64,000 nucleotides of DNA from Paragordius varius (taxonomy: Eukaryota; Nematomorpha): the NCBI GenBank assembly GCA_964247055.1, contig OZ176053.1:1116001-1180000 (forward strand), written 5' to 3'. The notes under the pieces were generated by a model, which saw only the letters and a program-made list of their open reading frames with translations, made no database searches and was not told the DNA's origin. The translations under genes and the position numbers were made by a program. Below are positions 1-11,444 of this stretch, piece by piece; positions within the stretch are counted from its first letter, which is position 1, and every line of letters begins with the position of its first letter.

Positions 1-1960
1 TAGGTGCAGAAAGTGAACTCTTTACGGTTTAAAATATTGATAAAGGATATAAGCCCATGTATAAGCAAAATCAAGGCAATAGGGAACTCAAAAGGTGTGT
101 GGATAAAAAGTCGTTACGTAGTCATTTAGGATTTCGTTTCATCAATGTTTTATACCAAAATTACAACTGATAGGTCCCTTACAAACATTAACTAGTAAAA
201 ATACGAATCGGTCTTGGACCGAGAAAAATGAAAAACTAGCAGCTAAGAATTTGTTCGAAAAAGTGTTTTTAACACCATATAATTTTAATAGGAAATAGAT
301 AATAGAAACGGGTGCGTCAGATTTAGGATTTGGGTGCATTTTTAGTCATGAGGTTAATTGTGAAAGGGTGCAGATCGCTTATGCCTCGCAAATATGTAGC
401 AACGCCGAACGGAATTATTCCACTATCGAAAAATAATTAAAAGCAATATTGTTTGTAAAGTTTCATAGTTTCGTTAGAAAATTTGTAATATTAACTGATA
501 GTTTACCATTAGTAAAGTTAATTAATAAAGATCGAAACTTAAAAGAAATACATAATGCTTAAGTTCTAATTGGATTAATTAAATAAATGAAAACGATTTT
601 GAAATAAGTCACCAAAAAGGGGATCAAAATAAAACTGATCGAAATGGCGAATTGACGAGATCGATGCCTATGACAGATTATGCGGTCAATCGAGATTTTT
701 AAATTGTCATAACGTGCGGTTAAGCAGAGATGTAATTTGAAACCGCATTAGATCCGGTATTTTAAAAAGTAATAAAAGCGTTAAACATCCATAAAGTTTG
801 TAAACCGAAACACTTGTTGGCATATCAATATGGCTTGTTAATTTTAAATGATCTTATAATTCCAACACAGCGATCATAACAACGTAGAGACCATGAAAGC
901 AATGGCCAGAGTTGCGTGTTATTGGCCAGAATTAGAAAACGGCCTGGCAAAACCTAGAGTCAGTACGAATCGTGCCAACGCAGTAGGCTAAATGTATCTC
1001 AGAATTCCACTTAGTGGGAATATAATTTGGTGTGTAAGAGCATTTGCCTATTGATATAGCTGGACCAGTAGACGGTTATTCTTGATTGTTGATAATCAAT
1101 AACGCCTATAAATGTGCAGAAGGGTTTTAAGATAAGGTAACTGGAGTGAATGTAATCCACAAACTAGAAGAAACTTTTGCAAAGTTTGGTTTTAATAGTT
1201 AGCGATAACGCATCGTATTTTAATAATGAGTAATTTACGTCAAGTAGGTAAAGTTACCCCTTACCGCATAAAAAGTAATGGAATGGTAGAACGATTAGGA
1301 GGTACGATTAAAAATAAATACAAGATAATAAAAAATAGTGTATCCACCCACGAAATTTTAACAATAGCCTATGGGTGTATGGAAATTCAATACACTCCAC
1401 GACTAATGAAATACCGGCTCAATTAATGCTCAAACCAAACCTTTTAAACTGGTTAAATAGTAGAGCAAGATTATTATATGCATCCCCCCACCTCAGTTTG
1501 CGATTAAAGAACCAGTAAGGATCAAAAATGAACTAAGTCCAGGTTGGCACGACGGAAAGATTACGGACCGTACAGTATTCATACAAGGTGTGAGACAAAG
1601 ACCGGAAGAAATTGTGAGAAAGCATATCGATCAAATCTTACACCAGCATCAAGCAACACAATAGTTTAGCCACAACATCAACCAACCACATCAAGCAACA
1701 CAAGTGATGATGTAATCACTGTCAGGGTTGATGTTATAAGAGCCGAATCTCAACCAAATAGCCCGAATACCCCCAATGACGAAACGGAATCGATTACCCA
1801 GACAACCACAAGTCTAAACAGTAATGATACCCAGAAACCTAGGACGACCGATCCCCCACAAAATATAGGAACGGTAGCCAGCGAGAATCTGTCAGAAATT
1901 CGTCCGCTTCCGTTAAGGTGGAATGATGTTATAGTTGTAACTTTCATTGTTACCACCTCG
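1..1960 (+). mobile_element. Ty3/gypsy-type LTR retroelement fossil, 3' part of pol
   Basis: Traces of a Ty3/gypsy polymerase run left to right. Near 300-440 there is an RNase H-like stretch with a catalytic-type Thr-Gly-Ala-Ser-Asp region and the sequence IAYASQICSNAERNYSTIEK. Integrase-like pieces follow between about 1030 and 1430. A basic C-terminal tail typical of gypsy integrases, with a His-Ile-Asp-Gln-Ile-Leu motif, lies near 1630. The element enters from beyond the left edge, so its 5' part is not visible. No LTR could be delimited. It is thoroughly broken, with many breaks, and therefore old. Family assignment rests on motif order; the clade within Ty3/gypsy is not resolved. Confidence 0.75.
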
Positions 1961-3402
1961 TTTCGAAATAGACTAATAGCTCATTTGTATAAACGTTTTT
2001 GCATCTTTTATATAACATCGATTCATCGAAATATAAAAAAAATTCATTTAAAAAACTTGACATTTCTTATTTTTTAAATAAACCTCATGGTAAAAAATTA
2101 ATCAACATGACATAGGTGCATAGTATAAAAATAATGACCACTTTTTCTGTATATTTATATTGGATGAGATTAAATAAACATTAGATTTAATTTTACTTTC
2201 AAAACTTAATTTAATTTTGATATCTTGTCATATTGATATTATAGGATTAAGGCATAAATTTTGATAAAAACCGTTCATTCAGTACTTCTTTTATAAATAT
2301 CAACTTAAACATGGTCTGGGGTCCCTAGATACTCGATTTGAATTGTTGGAAACAAATTAAAACAGTTTTTTATAAATAATTCAATGATGAACATTTACGT
2401 AAAGCGCCACATCCAAAAATACTAAAATTCAATACAAATATTATTTTTTAATATATTTTAGTGATATATTTTACGATAGAGAAAAAAATTATTTAGTTAA
2501 TGTGCGTTACTTTCAATATGGAGTAATTGGCACAAAAGTGGGATGAATTTACCCAAATGATTTGTAAGGTCCAAATCAAAATACCATCATAATCGTGATG
2601 GATGACACATTTTTTTATTTAAATTTTATTTGATCAATATTTTCTTACTCCCATCTTCGTCCACTGAGTAAATTAATATAGATCTGAAATTAATCTATTA
2701 TAAACATAATTTATGCGCCAATATTACAGAAAAATTTAAATACGGGCAAAACGGATATATATAAAGACAAAAAATTTTTTCAAAAGACAACTACCATACT
2801 ATTTCAAACCTTAATTTATTTTATGAAAACAATTTAATAAAAATCGTAAAATATGTCATTGATTGTGTTACGTATATCTCTATTTTAATTTTAAAGGGTA
2901 AAACAATGAGTTATTTTAAAAAATAACGGATTAAGTATATTTTTTTTAGAAAATAATATTTGTCTTTATATTTTTACATTATGTCCATATAATATCAATT
3001 TTTACATAAGTTAGCTAGCTAGTTGATACCGTTCCATATTTTAAAAATGTTGAACTTTAACACATCAAAAGATTTAATTTAAATCGTATTATTAGTAGAT
3101 TAGAGGCAAAATGTTGAAATGTATTAACGGGCCAAATATTTATATGTTTTTTGTGTCTTTAATTAGTTACAATGAAATTTTTGATATTTTTTATTTTTAA
3201 TCGGTAGTTTTCACTAGGCAAAGTTACTCGACTACTAAGACAAATTATGGAAGATTGTGACACAAAAATGTCTCTTAAATATAAATATCTTTAATATGCC
3301 TAATTTCAAAAATCTTACAAATTAATAAATTTAATCCGTTTTTGATTCTACGAAACTGGTTTCAGTTTGTTACACTCAATCAAGCAATATAATGATAAAT
3401 CA
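1961..3402. other. Gene-free AT-rich stretch
   Basis: No supported reading frame or RNA gene. It holds one copy of the miniature Tc1/mariner-like element (2725-3010). The rest is low-complexity AT-rich DNA between the retroelement fossil and the tandem secreted-protein genes. Confidence 0.6.
2725..3010. mobile_element. Tc1/mariner-like MITE, copy 1
   Basis: A ~286-bp element begins TACAGAAAAATTTAAATACG and ends in the near-complement, TCCATATAATATCAATTTTTACATA. Inside the left end is a block resembling AAAGACAACTACCATACT. The right end carries the inverted counterpart with a TTTGTCTTTATATTTTTAC stretch. The TA plus CAG-type ends and the absence of coding capacity fit a non-autonomous Tc1/mariner derivative. 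Related copies lie at 8323, 10047, 51548 and 63432. Confidence 0.6.
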
Positions 3403-3454
3403 TTTATTTAATAGCCGTTTAATCAATGAAAACAGATTTTTTATTATTTCATTT

Positions 3455-4151
3455 TCAATTCCTTCTTGGTGAAACCACAGTAGGGATGAATAATCGATCC
3501 CTGGTATACTATACGAAATATAAAATACATTATAAAAATATCGATTTAAAGAGCATTAATATATTATTCAAAATAACGAAAAATCTTTTATAAAGAAAAT
3601 ATTTACAAAAACCTACCGTTACAGTTATGGGGCCAGCATAGCCAGGGGCCACTCTATATTCAATAGCTTGGTCAGTCATAGTGACGGGCGAGCCACCAGA
3701 ACTTGGAATTTCAGTCGAGATACGATCTGTGCGTGTGTTTGTGCTTATTTCATTAATCACTAATATTATTAAACATTTATTTTATTAAATATAATGCGAC
3801 ATTCATATAGGTATTATTTTTAATTTTTTGAAAAAACTCTTGTTTACCGTTAAATCGAGATGGAATGTTGAATTTTATTGTCATATCCGCACACTCCGTG
3901 AAAACATGTCTCTTCAATCTATCTGATATTAAAGTGATGGATCTGTCTGGTCGAATTTTCCGATTGTTAAATTTGCATGCCATCGACAAACCTTCATATT
4001 CGTAAAAGAAAAGTAAATTTAAAGAATAAAAAATATAGTATGCCAATATATATGTAATACTGGTTAAGTATAAATATATTATAGTTATAATGGTTTTACT
4101 TGCAAATATGGCGATGCAAAGCGTTAAGATAATATGGATTTGTTTGTACAT
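3455..4151 (-). CDS. Small secreted protein, tandem copy A (four exons)
   Basis: Exons on the minus strand are 4100-4151, 3848-3991, 3617-3759 and 3455-3508. All introns are GT-AG and the phases agree (1, 1, 0), giving 130 residues and a TGA stop. Residues 1-17 (MYKQIHIILTLCIAIFA) form a signal peptide, so the product should be secreted; cleavage is likely after Ala17 or Ala22. The mature chain of about 110 residues has two cysteines (near 23 and 51), a Ser/Thr-rich centre and a conserved C-terminal LFIPTVVSP stretch. A TATA box lies 95 bp upstream of the ATG, and AATAAA signals follow the stop (3440-3445 and 3403-3408). Copy B, 2.7 kb away, has identical exon lengths and is about 80% identical, which strongly supports the model. 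I do not recognise the family; function is unknown. Confidence 0.82.
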
Positions 4152-4245
4152 TGTAGACAGGGTTAGTAGTTTTAGGAATTCGGTTGTGTTTATTTCACAG
4201 AAAAGGCGATAAAAAATGCTTATGAATTTCGTGGAAAAACCCGCT

Positions 4246-4253
4246 CTTTTATA
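4246..4253 (-). promoter_or_regulatory. TATA box of secreted-protein copy A
   Basis: TATAAAAG on the minus strand in the context GGCTATAAAAGAGCGGG, 95 bp upstream of the copy A start codon. The same box in nearly the same context and spacing precedes copy B, so it was kept after duplication. Confidence 0.75.
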
Positions 4254-4499
4254 GCCTTCATATAAGGACCGGATATAAACCGGTTTGATTGATTTGTTTT
4301 TGGTAAGCTTAACCTCTTGTCATTGTTTATTTAACCGAATGGCGTCAATTACTCAAAACAACCAAAGTAAATAAACAAGTAAAATTCATAGTTAAAATAA
4401 TGAGCCCCAACTATGCTACCCATAAAAAATCAAGGTATAATAGTTTGTTTAATATGTATTATTGGCTAGAATGTCGTAAATATTTGATCTTTAACGGAT

Positions 4500-6069
4500 A
4501 AAACAAATATATTTTGAAATTCACCCAAATTTTAAAAAGCGTTTAATTTTTTATTTTAATCTCTGCATAAAACTTCGAAAAAACCTATCAAAGATTAATT
4601 TTCAATTCCTTTAATTTTTTAGTGAATCGCGTATGAAAATTTTTAAATTATAATTATATTATCTATATTCAATTCTTTTTATCAATCATGCAGTGGTCAT
4701 TTATATGGGCGCAAAAAAATGAGCCAACTTTAATATAAATTCTATTCAAATAATAAATGAAAAAATAGCTCGATAAAATATTAGCTGCTTGTTAATGTGT
4801 AACCACAAATAGACTTAAAATTATAGCTAGTAGTTTAACTATAACACAATTTCGTTTTCGAAATCAATTAATATTAATTGTTTTATGAATCGTTTTATAA
4901 TTATATTTGATATGCGCCTGGAAATCTTTGTAAATTATAAAGGCTATTTGTAATTCTTCAAATACCATATATTATCATCTTTGCCGTTTAAAAATTTTAA
5001 CTCCCAATTTTTGTTTTAATCAAAAACGATAATTAATATTTTGTCATGATTCTTTCCTAAGCAAACATTAATATTTGGTATGCAACTCGGTGCGTGCTAA
5101 GTTTAATGTTCCCTAAATCACACATTCGATACATTCATAACGCTTAATTTATTTCACATGGTTATGAAAGATCAAGAATGCTCTAACTTTATTTCTAGTC
5201 GTTGGAATTTAAAATTGCAACCTTTTAAAGATATCGATGAGATGGTATTTAAAAAAACTAAAAATGCCTGTTTGAATGACATAAACGCAATAAATAAGCG
5301 GTTTTAAGAAAAACTTTTTGTGTTATTTTTAGACACTCCGGCCATCCTTACAAAGTTTGGGCTATTTTGATCCATTGGTTTTAAAAATATATTTATTGAC
5401 AAGAATGCTCTCGCTTCGCGGGTTTGTCGTTTCTATCTCCAATAAGAGCTATCGATGTAAATATATTAGTATGCATTTATTAGAGTTTTTATTACTCTTT
5501 CGAAAATTACAAATGGGCATTTGTTGTATATTTTCCAAAAAAAAATAATTTTTAGAAAAATTTTGATAAGGAGGGTGCATAATCGTAAAAAATCACATAA
5601 AATCCTAGTAAGTATCATAATTTTTAAGTCAGATTTACCGTTAAAATGATAGTAAACATTATAAAAGGCAAAAAACTCGAATGGTCGAGAGATTTGTTGT
5701 ATAGTGTAATATATAAATTCGGTTTAATTCCATAAAAATGTTTAAACACTTTATTAAATTTTTATTTTTTTGTACACAATGACATTTTTCGAGACATAAT
5801 TTTTTAAATAAACAACTGTTTTAGTTGTTTTAGTTAATTTTTAAATTATCATACATGTTAATTCATTAAATAGAGTATAAAATTGGGATAAGCTCCAAAA
5901 CACGACTGAAATAAACAGCTGATTTTGACATAAATGAACATCGAATGCTGGCTGGTAAAATGTAGCGTTAAAGCTTTCCAAGATTATTTTTATTTTCTAA
6001 GCATTATTTATTTGCTTGTATCTGAAATCATCTCATCCAAATATCAATGATAAAATATATAATAAATAA
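4500..6069. other. Spacer between the tandem secreted-protein genes
   Basis: No supported gene. On the plus strand at 5164-5307 there is an uninterrupted 47-codon frame (starting MKDQECSNFISSRW). It is followed, after a TTTTTAG acceptor-like site at about 5331, by protein-like text broken by stops up to about 5540. This may be a decayed gene or transposon piece, but I could not assign it. The rest is AT-rich DNA without clear repeats. Confidence 0.4.
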
Positions 6070-6145
6070 TTTATTTTTAATTTATAATCAAAATATATAC
6101 ATGAGAATATATAGATTAATATAAACAGATTTTTCATTATATCAT

Positions 6146-6827
6146 TTAATTCCTTGTTGGCGAAACCACAGTAGGGATGAATAATCGATCCTGGGAATAC
6201 TATACGAAACATAAAATACATTATAAAAATATCGAAATTAAGTGAGTGCATTAATGTATTATTCAAAATAACGAAAAATCTATTTATAAAGAAAACTTTT
6301 ACAAAAACTTACCGCAACAGTAATTGGGCCAGTATAGCCAGGGGCCACTCTATATTCAATAGCTTGGGCACTCATAATGACTGGCGAGCCACCAGAACTT
6401 GGAATTTCTGTCGAGATGCGATCTGTGCGTGTATTTGTGCTTATTTGTCTTATTACTAAAGTATTATAAAGCAACATTTTAGTTAATGTAATGCGACATT
6501 CTATGGGTATTATTTTTGTTTTTTGAAAAAAATCTTATTTACCATTTAATTTAGGTTGAATGTTGAATTTTATTGTCATATCCGCACAATCCGTGAAAAC
6601 ATGTTTGTTCGATATTTCTGATCGTAGAATGATGGATCTGTCAACCCGAATATTTTGATTGTTAAATTTGCATGCCATTGACAAACCTTCATATTCATAA
6701 AAGAAAAATAAATTTATTGAATAAATAATATAGTATGCAATTATATTGGGTATATTATGGTTATAAATTATTTACTTGCAAATAAGGCAATGCAAAGCGT
6801 TAAGATAATATGGATTTGTTTGTACAT
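6146..6827 (-). CDS. Small secreted protein, tandem copy B (four exons)
   Basis: Exons on the minus strand are 6776-6827, 6543-6686, 6313-6455 and 6146-6199, of 52, 144, 143 and 54 bases exactly as in copy A, with the same phases and a TAA stop at the same codon. The product is 130 residues with signal peptide MYKQIHIILTLCIALFA. The exon 3 donor is a perfect GTAAGT. Differences from copy A are 1 of 17 residues in exon 1, 15 of 48 in exon 2, 7 of 48 in exon 3 and 3 of 17 in exon 4. No frame or splice site is broken, so both copies look functional. AATAAA lies at 6070-6075, about 70 bp after the stop. Both mature-chain cysteines are kept. Family not recognised. Confidence 0.82.
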
Positions 6828-6921
6828 TTGGGCAGGGTTAGTAGTTTTAGGAATTGGGTGGTGTTTATTTCACAGAAAAGGCAATAAAAAATGTTTATGA
6901 ATTTCGTGGAAAAAACCCGAC

Positions 6922-6929
6922 CTTTTATA
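6922..6929 (-). promoter_or_regulatory. TATA box of secreted-protein copy B
   Basis: TATAAAAG on the minus strand in the context GCTATAAAAGGTCGGG, 95 bp upstream of the copy B ATG, the same spacing as in copy A. Confidence 0.75.
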
Positions 6930-8322
6930 GCATTTAAATAAGGACCGGATATTAACAGGTTTGATTTGCTTTTGGTGAGCTAAACCCTTTGTCATTGTTT
7001 AGTTGATTAAATTGCGTCAATTAGTGCAAATAAACCAAAGTAAATAAACAAGCGAATTTCATAGTAAAAATAATAAGCCCCAACTATGCTAAATTGTTGT
7101 AAATATTTGATTTTCATGAATACAACTAAATGTTTAACCTAAAAAACAAGTATGAATGACTTACCCATTATTTACTTACCTAACCTCTGATATTCATATT
7201 ATTATTATTGAGGAGAATTATTAGTTTAAATGGTTTTGAATTAAATTCAACACAATCGCTAATTTAATCCGTAAAAAAGTTCTTTGCTAAATATAATTTG
7301 ATTTTGTTGTGCACAAAACGAGTAAAATCGTCCATTGCTTTATATGTAGCATGGTAGTTATCATTAACACTTCATTACCTTTTAACTTTTTTGTCTTAAT
7401 TTACCTTTGGGAGTGTTTTATATCTCAAAGCGCAATTTTATATATACACTATGTTTTTTTTAAAAGTTATTTTAGTTCAAATATTGTCATCTAAAGTCAA
7501 TCGAATACCTCTATAGCACGATTGAGAAAAGCTGATATTATAATCAAAATATATCACGTTTTTACTGGTAAATTGTAGTCTGCAAGGATCTTAAAGTTAA
7601 TTATATTTTCTTTGCATTTGGGATTCAAAAAATTATAAAAAATTGGTTGCAAAAAAGTTAGAAGGGCGGATTTTGTTAGAATTTTATGTTTTTTTTAAAA
7701 AAAAATGTATAATGCGCCGCCAAAACGGCTAAAGAAAGCATATGTAAAGTTCGGCCTAATACTTTTTGAATTCAAATTATAAATCGCTCTGGGATATAAA
7801 ATACTACCCCAAAAAGTAATGGAGTGTTAATGGTATAAAAATATGGGGTAATTTAAACAGAAATATATTTAATGTAATAAAACTTAATTGAGTGCACACA
7901 TTTATATTCATTAATAAAGAATTTGATAACAAATTAAATTTTCATTGCTGCATTAAGAGTTTAATTTTATGATTATATATTTGCTTAACAACAATTGTAA
8001 AATGCTTTCCTAAACATATTTAAGTGCAAATAATGCACCTAAAATGCCATGGTATGCATATTTTTGATCCTGGTTAAATATTAGCGGCATTTTTATAGAT
8101 ATTTATAATTGAATAGATTTGAGTTCGACCTAATATCGAAATCAATATATTTTCAACTTTTGAGGAGCTAACTAGTTTAGGGAAAATGGAAAGCAAGTAA
8201 TGTAACTAGTAAGAAAAATTAAAAAATAACTATTAAATCGCAATTGAATATTAAATTTTTTATTACTAATAATTATAATTTTTGATCAGGCCATTCTTTT
8301 ATGAAATGCAAACGTTAAATAT

Positions 8323-8605
8323 TACATTAAAAAATCAAAATTAAACGGACAAAACGTAATTAAATAAAAACAAATATTTTTTTCTAAAACACAAACATAC
8401 TTTTTAAATGATTTTTTTTAAAAACTATTATTTAATATTGGAAAATGTGGTATTAGTAACAAAATCAATTTTATATTTTACAATCGAAATAAATAGCTTA
8501 ATATAGATAGAAATAAATTATGGTTTTAAAAAGTATGGTTGTCTTCTGAAAAAAAATTTGTCTTACATTTTTATTTCTTCGTATTATTTCAATATTTACT
8601 GCATA
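8323..8605. mobile_element. Tc1/mariner-like MITE, copy 2
   Basis: Starts TACATTAAAAAATC, followed by AAACGGACAAAACG. Near the right end are AAAAAGTATGGTTGTC and TTTGTCTTACATTTTTA, and the element closes with ATATTTACTGCATA. Length is about 283 bp, the same architecture as copy 1. No coding capacity. Confidence 0.6.
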
Positions 8606-9744
8606 TCTTAAAAAGAATGGTGGACAAAGTTTGTAAAGATTTTTTACTCAGCCTAACCATAGATATGCATACATAATTTAATAAAATCAACTTATATAAT
8701 TTGAAATTGATAAATATTACAATATCGATATCAGTAAAATCACTTATCAAGATTTACTTTATTCAAAAGGCGCATTTCACAACGAACACATTTAAAAGGT
8801 AGTATGATAATATGTTATAGAAAGAAATACACTGCATAGTCGATGAGAATTTCTTTTAAATCTTTTTGGACGGTCGCCGCCGAAAATGTTATCGGGCGTA
8901 TTTTTGTAACGCCCTAATGCAAAAATATATGTTTGCTTAATAAACAAAACAAAAAATATTTGTGTAACATTCAGTTTTCAGCCAAAAAACAGGTCGGTAT
9001 TGCTGTTTTTGTGCAAATTTGGAAAATTTAAGGAAATCAAAAATGGTAAAATGTATTTAAAAATTGGCATGTTAACACATTTTAAATACAAACTATGCAA
9101 TGCAATTATGTCAATAACAATTCAACTCAAATTGGGGTATCTTAATACGTCCTATATTTAAGTCGATATTTTTTAAAAACTACTGAAAGAAACGGCCTCA
9201 ATTTAAATTTATGCTTCTATCGTAATAAAAATTATATAAATAAGCCGAAATATTTGAATAAAATTTAGTTTTGAAAAAGTTCACATCAAACTACTTCGAC
9301 GCCATTTTTATTTTACAACATTTTTGCAAAATATCTTAATTTTAAACCTAAAATTAAAGCTTATTTTTTATTTATCTAACATTGAAAAAAACATAAAAGG
9401 TGATTTATTTTGTATTATTTTAAATTTAGCTGATGACACATGTTCTGATTTTTACCATGGTTTCAATTCATTCCATATCTTTTGAATTATTTAATTTTAA
9501 ACAGGCCTAAGGTACCCACCTACTCCAATTTTAATCAAGGGACCTAAATGAATGTGTTGTATCCAGGTGTTAATGTATAATTCATGCGGTCTAAAAATTT
9601 AGCAAGTATGTTATCATAGGTAATTTAGTTATTTACACCAAATCGGTTAATCTCTAATTTAAGCGGTTCAAATTAAATAGAATTACAATAAAAATTGAAA
9701 TTATAATGTGCAATTAAATATTTTATATGGGTAGAATTTAATTT

Positions 9745-9825
9745 TTAAAAAGTCTTAATTTCTTTGAAAAAAGGGTGTTTATATTTTTACGTTTTAGCTG
9801 TATATAATTTCAATTTTGACTGTAA
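9745..9825. mobile_element. Tc1/mariner-like MITE, partial right end
   Basis: Only the right-hand end is recognisable: TTTATATTTTTACGTTTTAG, then CTGTATATAATTTCAATTTT and GACTGTA. I could not find a matching left end, so it looks truncated. Confidence 0.45.
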
Positions 9826-10046
9826 GTAGAGGGTCAATGTTACGGTAAATATATGTAAATTGTTCACTGGAAGTTCATTTTTGGGTAGAAAAACCAGTTA
9901 TTATTTAAAAAATCAAGGCTTTCATGCATTATATATTTTTAATCGTCCCCCTCCCCGTACTATAAAAAAAATTAAAGTCATATTGCAAAATAATTCAGAA
10001 TGTAAAAATTAAAGGCATATCCCATAACGCAATCAGGTGGTCGTGC

Positions 10047-10350
10047 TACATGATATCAAAAAAAATTATAATAGAAATTATACGAACAAAACAAATATAA
10101 AGACAAATATATTTTTTTAAAAGACAACCATACTTTTTAAACTTAATATTACTTATAAACACATTTACCCACCACTGCAAAATATAAAATTGATGGGGTT
10201 TCCTATTTACATCTGTATTATTTGATACATTTTCGATTAAAATAATGAGTTAGAATGAAATTAATTAAGATTTAAAAAAGATGGTTGTCTGAAAAAAAAA
10301 TTGTCTGTATATTTTTACGTTTTGTCTGTATAAATTTAATTTTTACTGTA
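10047..10350. mobile_element. Tc1/mariner-like MITE, copy 3
   Basis: The left end (TACATGATATC, then ATTATACGAACAAAAC and AAAGACAAAT) is worn. The right end is the best preserved of the family, with ATTTTTACGTTTTGTCTG, TAAATTTAATTTTT and a closing ACTGTA. AAAAGACAACCATACTTTTT near the left and AGATGGTTGTC near the right form the inner part of a long inverted repeat. Confidence 0.6.
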
Positions 10351-11403
10351 ATTTGCAAAAGGTTTCCATCATTTGAAACCAGACTCAAAACTATTTGATG
10401 TCATACGGTATTTTGTGGAGAAAGAAACAAAATATTAACGGTCTCAATTTAAAAATTTTTTTTGCACAATGGATTGGTGTGGCCATCGTTTATAGTTAAA
10501 TGGTTCTAAATTCGGATGCACTCTATTAATATAGATATATCATTTTGATTTGTGAAACACAAAATATACAGCCCAACCACAAATTTAATTTATATCTTTA
10601 ACTCAATTAATATAAATATTTTACAATTCGTATAAAACATAAAAGCAATATTATAAAAAAGGTAGCATTTAATATGAGATAATCATTTTTAACCGAGAAC
10701 CGCCTTCAATCCAACTTTTTATCGTTTTGGCTCTCAAAAAAGCTGATAGTTTTCGTTCTAATCCTTTTTCTTGATTAAAATTAAAATAAATGACTTTTAA
10801 CTGAAAGTTTGTAGATTAACTGTCAAAGTTTGTTGGCGCAATATAGTGCCCACTTTTTGAAAAGCCAATCATATATTTGTATCCCAATACGATAAAGTTT
10901 ACCAATAGTGGTGAATTAAGCTCACTTAAACTTGAATCCTAGTTAATAGAGAAATTAAGAAGCTGTAAATATAGTAAATTAATAAAATTATCGGCATTCT
11001 TTTATTTTTCCGATTGCGGCATATATTAAACACTTTTTACATATTTTATGCCTCGTATTTTAAAATTTATTTAGAGCTCCTAGTAGTAGATCTTCATTTT
11101 TTCTTTTTAGATTATTATTATTATATAATATTCAGATGTGCTAAAACAAAAACGCGTTGAATTTCGTACATTTTTTCGGAAAAATAACCATATGCGCTTT
11201 TATTTCACATAGTAAAATTCGAAAAAGTGCTAACTAATAAAAAAATTTAGCATGAAATTTTATCATTTAAAATATATTTTATTTTGGTATTTTTTAAAAT
11301 TATTCATCATATCGAATCCGTTAGAAATTCCAAAACTATGGAAAAGAAAGGTAAAATATTATTAATTTTGGAAATTTAAACCTTAATAATTGTGAAATAA
11401 ATT

Positions 11404-11407
<4 letters not shown>

Positions 11408-11442
<35 letters not shown>
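11408..11442. repeat. AT dinucleotide microsatellite
   Basis: Uninterrupted alternating A and T over about 35 bp. Confidence 0.9.

Positions 11443-11444
<2 letters not shown>

Larger units (their letters stand above)
6120..7125 (-). repeat. Segmental tandem duplication, copy B unit
   Basis: This unit, including coding exons, introns, promoter and about 270 bp of upstream flank, matches about 3425-4500. The upstream match ends in a shared segment reading roughly AGCCCCAACTATGCT (near 4403 and 7076), then a gap of about 55 bp, then a shared GTAAATATTTGAT segment. The homology covers far more than the coding sequence, so the pair arose by DNA duplication and not by retroposition. Confidence 0.75.

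Noticed and set aside
7309-7494. Plus-strand 61-codon open frame rich in hydrophobic residues
   Set aside because: It begins without ATG and has the Phe/Ile/Tyr bias of AT-rich noncoding DNA; no splice context or homology seen.
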